A stretch of DNA of 7,045 bases, taken from Candidatus Coatesiibacteriota bacterium (GTDB lineage Bacteria; B130-G9). The stretch spans positions 1 through 7,045 of the forward strand of contig QMNL01000082.1 in NCBI GenBank assembly GCA_003647755.1, read 5' to 3'. The notes under the pieces are model-generated. The model made no database searches. It was not told where the DNA came from and saw nothing but the letters and a program-made list of their open reading frames with translations. Positions 1 through 5,777 of this stretch are shown here, in pieces; the stretch's first letter is position 1, and each line of letters starts with the position of its first letter. A program made the translations under genes and the position numbers.

Positions 1-1018
1 CCGAGACGAGAAGCTTACCCGACTTCGGCTCGAGAGCGACAAGGTTGTAGCCCCTGAGGCCTGTCGCGACGTCAACCCCATTGACGACAATATTGCCATA
101 GTTGCCGCGGTCCTTGCCCGCGCTGCGAACAACGATGTCGCACGGTGCAGCGACGCCGGTCGAGCCGATCTCGTCATTGCCGGGATGGACCAGTTCCATC
201 CCCATGCGCTTGATAATCTGAGCGAGCTCAAACCACCTGAGCTGTCTAGCAAGCGGCCATATCGGCCTGAGCTTCTTGGGCACGAGAGATTCGAGTGTCG
301 TCTCGAGCACCTTCTTGCTCTTCGCCCGCTTCCCAAAATCTTTCAAGAGCGAGCCCATGCCCGAACTTTTCATAAGCTTCTCTATGACTCCCGTCGCCTG
401 CGCCCAGTCCCATTTGACCAGATAGACGTAGGTCTCCCAGAAGAGCGCCGAGGACTTGTCCTGCGCATACTGCTCACATTCCCGCATGCGAGCCTTCGCC
501 TCGAGCCACTCGCTTCTCAATGCGTGGACTTTCGCCATCAGGCAGGAGTCATCCTTGATGGTGTCCAAGAGCTTCAGAAGCTTATCATCCTTTGGCGCCT
601 CGAACTCCTCTGAGGGGAAGACGAAGAAGTAATCCTTTGCGAGCGCCATTGCCGCACTATATTCGGCTAAAGCATTCTGGATCTCTCCCTTGCTGAAGAG
701 CTCCTTGCTCTGCTTATAGTGTTTCTCAATGCCCGTGATCGCGATCTCACGCATCTTCGGCTCGAAGGGCTTGCGTGTGTGCTCGATGCGCCGAATCTGG
801 ATATAGTGCTTCATTGCCGCCGCAAAATCGCCGGCCGCTAGAGCCTTCTCAGCCCGATACTTCAGCACGGACGGCAGGTTGGCTATCTGCATCCCCACGG
901 CAAAAGCGCCGGCCAGGCACAGCAGGATAACGACAAGTATGGAAAACCACCGGCCCTGCCGACGGCTTTTCGACTTGGCCGACTCTTCGCTCACAGGCTC
1001 ACTCTGTGTTTCAGACAT
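1..1018 (-). CDS. Membrane-anchored TPR-like protein with C-terminal ILEI/PANDER (FAM3)-like domain, 3' end missing
   Basis: The start codon is inside the window and the reading frame is open to the left edge, giving 339 residues with the C-terminus cut off. The start is ATG at 1018, preceded by a purine-rich GAAGAGAAGAG. Residues 1-23 are polar and end in a basic patch (KSKSRRQGR). A single hydrophobic segment follows at about 24-44, predicting an N-in signal anchor with the rest outside the cytoplasm. Residues about 51-80 and 98-130 look like TPR helix pairs (for example AEKALAAGDFAAAMKHY), and the middle is charged and helical. From about residue 292 the sequence turns beta-rich, with SAGKDRGNYGNIVVNG and then RGYNLVALEPKSGKLL. 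This matches the pattern of ILEI/PANDER-like domains (animal FAM3 proteins, the stem of POMGnT1, various bacterial surface proteins), thought to bind carbohydrate or act as a protein module. The molecular role is unknown. The gene is divergent from all others here, with its own likely promoter. Confidence 0.82.
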   Translation of the reverse strand, partial: MSETQSEPVSEESAKSKSRRQGRWFSILVVILLCLAGAFAVGMQIANLPSVLKYRAEKALAAGDFAAAMKHYIQIRRIEHTRKPFEPKMREIAITGIEKHYKQSKELFSKGEIQNALAEYSAAMALAKDYFFVFPSEEFEAPKDDKLLKLLDTIKDDSCLMAKVHALRSEWLEAKARMRECEQYAQDKSSALFWETYVYLVKWDWAQATGVIEKLMKSSGMGSLLKDFGKRAKSKKVLETTLESLVPKKLRPIWPLARQLRWFELAQIIKRMGMELVHPGNDEIGSTGVAAPCDIVVRSAGKDRGNYGNIVVNGVDVATGLRGYNLVALEPKSGKLLVS

Positions 1019-1061
1019 CTCTTCTCTTCATCAATCTACTCTGATACAAAGCGCAGCCAGA

Positions 1062-1090
1062 ATCGTATAGAGCCAGCCCCGCCCTGTCAA
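1062..1090 (-). promoter_or_regulatory. Candidate sigma-70-type promoter for the leftward membrane-protein gene
   Basis: Read on the minus strand, a perfect TTGACA (bases 1090-1085) is followed after exactly 17 bases by TACGAT (1067-1062), a 4/6 match to the -10 consensus. Transcription would start near 1055, leaving a leader of under 40 nt before the ATG at 1018. A second reading, TATACG with a 15-base spacer, is less likely. Position and spacing support a promoter; no experiment is visible. Confidence 0.55.
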
Positions 1091-1209
1091 CAAGGCTGGG
1101 ACACCAATAATTTAATGGCAAGGCAGATGGTGGGATGAACACGCTTTGCCGGTGCGCAGAGGCTATGTGTTCGGCAGGCATCGGTCCGTAAGTTACACCC
1201 GTTGGGTGA

Positions 1210-1276
1210 GTTTGGAGTGCGGCGGCTTGACGCCGCTTTCATTTGCGGTGGCTTGACACCGCCCTGCCGCCACCGC
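1210..1276. repeat. Tandem palindromic repeat: two hairpins with identical loops
   Basis: After the lead-in GTTTGGAGT come two 18-base palindromes, GCGGCGGCTTGACGCCGC (1219-1236) and GCGGTGGCTTGACACCGC (1245-1262). Each forms a perfect 6-bp stem around the same loop GCTTGA. The two copies differ at only two positions, and these pair with each other (C-G in one, T-A in the other), so the hairpin is preserved. A third stretch, GCCACCGC (1269-1276), is complementary to GCGGTGGC (1245-1252) and could compete with the second hairpin. The pattern resembles REP-like dispersed palindromes found in intergenic DNA of many bacteria; whether it is dispersed in this genome cannot be seen here. Confidence 0.65.
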
Positions 1277-1356
1277 TAGTCCGCCTGGTAGTTTGCAGTG
1301 CGAGACCGCAACACGTCAGCTGCACTTTTCGGGGAGACTCCTGGTGGAAATGCGAG

Positions 1357-1398
1357 GCAGCAGACCGAGATAACGCCTCACTCCTGAGGAACTGCTGC
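1357..1398. other. Nested hairpin in the intergenic region
   Basis: GCAGCAG (1357-1363) is perfectly complementary to CTGCTGC (1392-1398). Inside this stem a second perfect hairpin sits at CCTCA-ctcc-TGAGG (1376-1389). There is no trailing T-run, so it is not an intrinsic terminator. It could be part of the same decayed repeat element as the palindromes upstream, or a structured region upstream of the candidate operon promoter. Confidence 0.4.
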
Positions 1399-1414
1399 GG
1401 TTCGGAGTTATGGT

Positions 1415-1443
1415 TTGACATTGCGAGGTCTGTCGGCTAGCTT
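1415..1443 (+). promoter_or_regulatory. Candidate promoter for the aminotransferase/fusion operon
   Basis: A perfect TTGACA (1415-1420) is followed after 17 bases by TAGCTT (1438-1443), only a 3/6 match to the -10 consensus. It lies about 50 bp before the TTG start at 1492 and would give a leader of about 40 nt. The exact -35, ideal spacing and position argue for it; the poor -10 argues against. Another TTGACA at 1253-1258 sits inside the second palindrome but has no good -10. Confidence 0.4.
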
Positions 1444-1491
1444 TTTGCCGCTCGTTTCAGTTCTATTGCTCAAGTTTGTGGAGAGTGCGCA

Positions 1492-2655
1492 TTGCCAAGC
1501 AAGTCCAGCCGCCTGAACCTGTTGCCGCCCTACCTGTTTGCTCGGCTTGACGCGAAGAAGGCCGAGGCGCTGGAGTCGGGCGTCGATGTGATTGATATGG
1601 GAGTTGGCGACCCCGATCTGCCGAGCCCGAACGAGGTGGTCGAGGCGTTATGCGAGGCGGTGAGGCAGGGCGAGTATCATCGCTATCCGCCATATTCTGG
1701 GACGGGCGAGTTTCGTCGGGCGTGGGCAGAGTGGCTGCTCAGACGGCACGGTGTCAGCATCGATCCTGACACAGAGGCCCTGGCGCTGATCGGCTCCAAA
1801 GAGGGTCTGGCGCACCTTTGTCTCGCTGTGGTGAATCCGGGCGACGTGGTCTTGTATCCTGACCCTGGATATCCTGTCTATCGCGCATCAGCGGTTCTGG
1901 CCGGCGGGGAGCCATTCGCGATGCCCCTGCTTGCCGAACGAGGTTACATGGCCGACCTGTCAGCTATTCCTCAGCGGATCGCCGAGAGCGCAAGCCTGAT
2001 GTTCTTGAACTACCCGAATAACCCGACCGGCGCCACCGCGACGCCGGCTTTTCTGAACGAGGTAGTTGGTTTCGCGAGGGCAAACGACATCGCGGTGTGC
2101 CATGATGCGGCGTATATCGACATGGTGCTGGATGGAGGGCTACAGCCGTGCCTGCTGGCAGCCAGCGAGGACAAGACTAACCTCATAGAGTTCTTCTCTT
2201 TCTCCAAGACGTTCAACATGGCCGGCTGGCGGATAGCGCTTGCGGCCGGCGACAGGAAGCTGATCGCCGCTCTCGGCCAGGTGAAGAGGAATCTCGATTC
2301 GGGAGTGTTTCTGCCGATTCAGGCGGCGGCAACCGAGGCCATCAGGCATTGCGAGCAGTTCCCGGGGGCAAGTTGCGCCGTTTATCGCGAGCGACTGGAG
2401 ATGCTCTTGCCGGCGCTTGCCAAAGCCGGTCTCAAGGCCGAACGGCCTCGTGCGACGTTCTACGTTTGGGCTGCGGTCCCGGGCGGGTTAGGCTCGGGCG
2501 CGTTCGCAGAGCAGCTGCTGTCGGAGTGTGCGATACTGGTTGCGCCGGGCGTCGCGTTTGGCTCGCACGGCGAGGGGTATGTCCGTTTCTCACTCACCCT
2601 TCCTACCGAGCGCGTTCGTGAGGCGGCAAGGCGACTTTCTGAGATAAGTTTATAG
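1492..2655 (+). CDS. dapL: DapL-like PLP aminotransferase (probable LL-diaminopimelate aminotransferase)
   Basis: A 387-residue fold-type I, class I/II aminotransferase, the usual length for DapL. DapL makes LL-2,6-diaminopimelate from tetrahydrodipicolinate and glutamate in one step, feeding lysine and cell-wall synthesis. Family features are strong: N-terminal LPPYLFARLD, IDMGVGDPDLPSP (34-46), IGSKEGLAH (100-108), VLYPDPGYPVYR (120-131), FLNYPNNPTG (171-180), CHDAAY (203-208), PLP lysine Lys239 in SFSKTFNMAGWR, phosphate-binding Arg247, DSGVF (269-273), and the carboxylate-binding Arg365 in YVRFSL. The start is TTG at 1492, with GGAG at 1480-1483 and 8 bases spacing. The same frame upstream has no ATG or GTG before the TAG at 1438. 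It is the first gene of an operon, 10 bp before the fusion gene. No other dap gene is in view, so a different amino-donor reaction (alanine- or glutamate-type transaminase, or a specialised substrate) remains possible. Confidence 0.85.
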   Translation: MPSKSSRLNLLPPYLFARLDAKKAEALESGVDVIDMGVGDPDLPSPNEVVEALCEAVRQGEYHRYPPYSGTGEFRRAWAEWLLRRHGVSIDPDTEALALIGSKEGLAHLCLAVVNPGDVVLYPDPGYPVYRASAVLAGGEPFAMPLLAERGYMADLSAIPQRIAESASLMFLNYPNNPTGATATPAFLNEVVGFARANDIAVCHDAAYIDMVLDGGLQPCLLAASEDKTNLIEFFSFSKTFNMAGWRIALAAGDRKLIAALGQVKRNLDSGVFLPIQAAATEAIRHCEQFPGASCAVYRERLEMLLPALAKAGLKAERPRATFYVWAAVPGGLGSGAFAEQLLSECAILVAPGVAFGSHGEGYVRFSLTLPTERVREAARRLSEISL

Positions 2656-2665
2656 GGAGGGCACA

Positions 2666-4900
2666 ATGGCACCTAAAACAATAATGGTAATCGGGGCTGG
2701 CATTCTTCAGCTGCCTGCGATTCAGATCGCCAAGCAGATGGGCCTAATCACAATGGTAACAGACATGAACCCTCGCGCGATAGGGATGAAATATGCCGAT
2801 ATCCCCGTTGTGGTCAGCACACGCGACGTAGATGGCACAGTTCGCGCCGCTCGTAGCTACGCGACGCACCGGAAGATCGAGGGCGTTATTACTGTCGGGA
2901 CGGATGCCTCAAGAACGGTGGCTGCCTTTGCCAATGCGCTCGGCCTTCCCGGCAACAAGTTCGAGGACGCCGAGGCATCGACAAACAAGATCAAGATGAG
3001 GCGCCGATTTCAGGAGTTCAACGTCCCCTCTCCCAACTTCAGAAGTGTGTGGACGTTGCAGGATGCGTTCCAGGCCGCAACGGAGCTAGGCTCTTGGCCG
3101 CTCGTTATGAAGCCGTCCGACAACATGGGCGCAAGAGGCGTCATGCGCATCGATTCCAAAGAGAACATCCCCGAGGCGTTCCATCGGGCAAAAGAGGCCT
3201 CGCCGTCAGGTGAGTTGATTATCGAGGAGTTCATGGACGGGCCGGAGCTGTCCATAGACGCTCTGATATGGGACGGCAACATCACATTCGCCGGGATAGC
3301 CGATAGGGTGATAGGCTTTGAGCCGTTCTTCGTGGAGATCGGGCACACCATGCCGAGTGCATTGCCTCAAGAGATGATAGATGATGCGTGCGACGTGATG
3401 AAGCGTGGAATAGATGCGCTTGGGCTGACGATAGGTGCTGCCAAGGGGGACATAAAGGTAACGTCAAAGGGAGCGATGATCGGCGAGCTTGCCTCGAGGT
3501 TGTCCGGCGGGTTCATGTCGAGCCACACCTTCCCGCTGTCCACAGGCATCAGCAGCATCAAGGCGGCGCTTGAGATAGCTATGGGCATGCCGCCGACCGA
3601 GACCGAGCCGAGGTTCCAGAAGGTTGCTGTCGAGCGGGCCGTGTTTTGCGAGCCGGGCCAAGTCAGAGGGATTACAGGGATTGATGCTGCACAAAAAGTA
3701 AAGGGCGTGGCAGACGTGGTTGTCCATATTCGTCCCGGAGATTACGTCCATCAGCCTACGTGCAACCTCGACAAGCCGATGAACGTGATCACCGTCGCAG
3801 ACACGCGAGAGGAGGCCGTGCGCCTCAATGACCAAGCCCGTGAGATGATCACTATCGAGATAGGAAAGCCGGTCAAGCTCACGCACAAGATCCTCCACGA
3901 CAATGCTAGGAAGCTCTTCGGCCTGGTTTGCAGAGTGTGTGATGTGTGTGATGGCAAGGACTGCCCTGCTGGGGTTCCAGGCATGGGCGCCGTCGGCACC
4001 GGCGCCTCGTTCAGGGCGAATATCGAGGCGCTCGAGCAGTACAAGATCAACGTCCGGTCGATACACGATGTCAAGGAGGCAGACACGTCTTGCGAGCTGT
4101 TTGGGGCAAGTTTATCGTGTCCCGTCCTGGCGGCTCCGATTACAGGTATGAACCTGAATCTGGGTGGTGCGCTGCCCGAGGAGGAGTATGCGAGGATCGT
4201 TACGAGTGGGTGCAAAAAGGCCGGTTCGTTAGGCACTGTTGGGGACGGTGCTCTGCCCAAGATGTACCACGCGGGGCTGTCCGCTATTGCTGAATGCGGA
4301 GGCTTCGGCGTTCCGATATTCAAGCCACGCGCCGATTTCGAGGCCATCAAGGAGCGCATCGAGGCCTCGGCCCGCGTGGGCTGTCTCGCGGTCGGGATGG
4401 ATGTAGATGCCGCGGCCTTCTTGACGATGGACCTGATGCAGCAGCCTGTCGAGACTAAATCGGTGGGCCAGCTGCGAGAGATCATCGAGCTGACGGACCT
4501 GCCGTTCGTGATAAAGGGCGTCATGACCGTCTGGGACGCTGTGGCGGCTATTGAGGCTGGTGCGGCGGCAATCGTCGTATCGAATCACGGCGGGCGTGTT
4601 CTCGACAACATGCCCGGAGCCTTGCACGTGCTACCGGATATCGTTTCCGTGGCCAAGGGCAAGGTCAAGGTGCTGGTTGACGGTGGTATAAGGTCTGGCG
4701 CAGATGTGCTCAAGTGTCTCGCGCTTGGAGCGGATGCGGTGTTAATTGGGAGGCCCATTGCGGTTGCGGCGTTGGGAGGCGGGATAGAGGGAGTTGAGTT
4801 TTACATCAATAGCATTAGAAAAGAGCTCCAAAACTCGATGATTCTAACCGGTTGCCGCACGATCGAGGACATCAGGCCAGATGTGGTCTGTAAGGTCTGA
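2666..4900 (+). CDS. Fusion protein: ATP-grasp ligase + Cys cluster + FMN-dependent alpha-hydroxyacid dehydrogenase-like domain
   Basis: A 744-residue cytosolic two-enzyme protein. Residues 5-110 are a Rossmann-like pre-ATP-grasp domain. Residues about 110-310 are the ATP-grasp core, with Lys149, a glycine-containing loop (SDNMGARGV), IIEEF (185-189) and GELASRLSGG (273-282). Residues about 320-400 resemble the C-terminal domain of L-amino-acid ligases. At 422-434 is CRVCDVCDGKDCP, a C-x2-C-x2-C-x4-C cluster of ferredoxin type. Residues about 470-740 are a TIM barrel close to glycolate/lactate oxidase: FVIKGVMT (Lys617), SNHGGRVLD (His641, Arg644), VDGGIRSGADVLK, IGRP, ILTGCRTIEDI. ATP-grasp enzymes join a carboxylate to an amine or thiol; the flavin family oxidises 2-hydroxyacids. 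The combined reaction is unknown. ATG at 2666 has GGGAGG at 2655-2660, overlapping the stop of the aminotransferase gene, so the two are co-translated. The uninterrupted frame argues for a true fusion. Domain calls are firm, function open. Confidence 0.88.
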   Translation: MAPKTIMVIGAGILQLPAIQIAKQMGLITMVTDMNPRAIGMKYADIPVVVSTRDVDGTVRAARSYATHRKIEGVITVGTDASRTVAAFANALGLPGNKFEDAEASTNKIKMRRRFQEFNVPSPNFRSVWTLQDAFQAATELGSWPLVMKPSDNMGARGVMRIDSKENIPEAFHRAKEASPSGELIIEEFMDGPELSIDALIWDGNITFAGIADRVIGFEPFFVEIGHTMPSALPQEMIDDACDVMKRGIDALGLTIGAAKGDIKVTSKGAMIGELASRLSGGFMSSHTFPLSTGISSIKAALEIAMGMPPTETEPRFQKVAVERAVFCEPGQVRGITGIDAAQKVKGVADVVVHIRPGDYVHQPTCNLDKPMNVITVADTREEAVRLNDQAREMITIEIGKPVKLTHKILHDNARKLFGLVCRVCDVCDGKDCPAGVPGMGAVGTGASFRANIEALEQYKINVRSIHDVKEADTSCELFGASLSCPVLAAPITGMNLNLGGALPEEEYARIVTSGCKKAGSLGTVGDGALPKMYHAGLSAIAECGGFGVPIFKPRADFEAIKERIEASARVGCLAVGMDVDAAAFLTMDLMQQPVETKSVGQLREIIELTDLPFVIKGVMTVWDAVAAIEAGAAAIVVSNHGGRVLDNMPGALHVLPDIVSVAKGKVKVLVDGGIRSGADVLKCLALGADAVLIGRPIAVAALGGGIEGVEFYINSIRKELQNSMILTGCRTIEDIRPDVVCKV

Positions 4901-4924
4901 TTCCGGCAACGCTGGACGAAGACG

Positions 4925-5014
4925 GTGACGGGGAGCGTGTTCCGTGACAAGACCTCCGGGTTGATGCTAATGACGGTCGAGGCGCATGCTGAACAGGTGA
5001 TCTTCTATGGCTGA
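4925..5014 (+). other. Possible 29-codon reading frame between the fusion gene and the ABC ATPase
   Basis: The frame of the fusion gene stays open for 37 codons past its TGA and ends at a TGA (5012-5014) that overlaps the ATG of the ABC ATPase by eight bases. A GTG at 4925 with a weak GGA 8 bases upstream, or the ATG codons at 4964 and 4970 with no visible ribosome binding site, could start a tiny peptide. I recognise no family. It may be chance, a small leader peptide coupling translation to the ABC gene, or a former C-terminal tail. Confidence 0.15.
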
Positions 5015-5777
5015 GAGGCTTGGCTTCAGCTCAGTTTCGTTTGCTCGGCTCACGCTCGACAATAACCGGAAGGCCCCTGCTGAGAAGAGAGCGATCATAA
5101 GAAACGTGTCGTTCAGCGTGAAAGTGGGGGAGATATTCATAATCGCGGGGCCGTCCGGATCGGGCAAGAGCACCTTGCTGAGGCTGGCGAACCGATTGCT
5201 TGTGCCCACGGACGGCACGGTCCGGCTCGACGGGTTGGACATCTCGGAGCTCGAGGTTACGGCGCTGAGGCGGAGAATCGGCCTCGTGCAGCAAACTCCT
5301 GCTCTGTTTCCTGGGACGGTGCTTGAGAACGTTCTCTACGGGCCGAGGCTTTCAAGGCCTGACCGGGGCCGTGCTACCCCCAAGGAACGCGAGCTTGTTT
5401 TGCGGTCCATCACCCTGGCCGGCCTTGCCGAAAGTTTCTTGGACCGCAACACGGATCAGCTCTCCGAGGGCGAGATGCAGCGGGTCGCGATAGCCAGGGT
5501 GCTGGCCAATCAGCCGGAGGTTCTGTTGCTGGACGAGCCAACTGCCTCGCTCGACCCGACCTCGACTCTTACGATAGAGAAGCACGTCAGAATGTTAAAA
5601 GAGCGCGAGCAGATCGCCATCTTGTTTGTTACGCACGATGTGGAGCAGGCCAAGAGGATCGGCGACCGCGGGATATTGCTGGTCAGCGGTCAGGTCGTCG
5701 ATGAAGGGCCGCTGCCAAAACTATTCACAGAGATAAGGAACGATACTACCCGCGCGTTTGTGAGTGGCGAGCTGTAA
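5007..5777 (+). CDS. ABC transporter ATP-binding subunit, STAR1/FetA (YbbL)-like
   Basis: A complete 256-residue cytosolic nucleotide-binding domain that would power an inner-membrane permease. Motifs in order: Walker A GPSGSGKS (48-55), Q-loop around Gln95-Gln96, signature LSEGEMQR (152-159), Walker B VLLLDEP (172-178), D-loop SLD (181-183) and switch His210 in VTHD. The stretch LFPGTVLENVLYGP after the Q-loop and the overall length fit the plant STAR1/bacterial FetA group better than PstB. Known relatives act in metal (iron) export or aluminium tolerance, but the substrate here is not determinable. Members normally pair with a FetB/STAR2-type permease; none is encoded in this window, so it may be elsewhere or the protein may serve another transporter. 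The signature reads LSEGE instead of LSGGQ. The start ATG has AGGTGA at 4995-5000 with 6 bases spacing. It lies 106 bp after the fusion gene and may belong to the same transcript. Confidence 0.87.
   Translation: MAERLGFSSVSFARLTLDNNRKAPAEKRAIIRNVSFSVKVGEIFIIAGPSGSGKSTLLRLANRLLVPTDGTVRLDGLDISELEVTALRRRIGLVQQTPALFPGTVLENVLYGPRLSRPDRGRATPKERELVLRSITLAGLAESFLDRNTDQLSEGEMQRVAIARVLANQPEVLLLDEPTASLDPTSTLTIEKHVRMLKEREQIAILFVTHDVEQAKRIGDRGILLVSGQVVDEGPLPKLFTEIRNDTTRAFVSGEL

Larger units (their letters stand above)
1091..1491. other. Non-coding, structure-rich intergenic region
   Basis: No convincing gene lies between the two divergent genes. Short open frames on both strands at 1239-1440 overlap each other, have no ribosome binding site and have compositions unlike proteins. 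The left part (1091-1209) is otherwise plain, with an AT-rich patch near 1103-1116, an imperfect hairpin (TGCCG 1147-1151 with CGGCA 1172-1176, inner GCGCA/TGTGT stem) and a small perfect hairpin CACCC-gtt-GGGTG (1196-1208). The right part holds the palindromic repeats, a nested hairpin and the candidate promoter listed separately. I recognise no known riboswitch class; in particular I do not see conserved lysine (L-box), SAM or TPP motifs. Confidence 0.6.

Noticed and set aside
185..613. 142-codon plus-strand open frame
   Set aside because: It lies antisense to the well-supported membrane-protein gene, has no family resemblance and no ribosome binding site; it is a shadow of G+C-rich coding DNA.
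1239..1440. Overlapping 60-65 codon frames on both strands in the intergenic region
   Set aside because: They run through palindromes, overlap each other, lack ribosome binding sites and have no protein-like motif.
1196..1440. Possible riboswitch upstream of the dapL-like gene
   Set aside because: Lysine regulation would make an L-box attractive, but I see none of its conserved core, and the candidate promoter lies downstream of most of this structure.
1434..1450. Terminator-like CGGC...TTTTT...GCCG
   Set aside because: The stem is only 4 bp and the T-run is inside the loop rather than after the stem, so it is not an intrinsic terminator.
3464..4524. Long minus-strand frames (200 and 257 codons) opposite the fusion gene
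   Set aside because: The plus strand here encodes recognisable ATP-grasp and flavin-barrel motifs; the antisense frames show none and are shadows.
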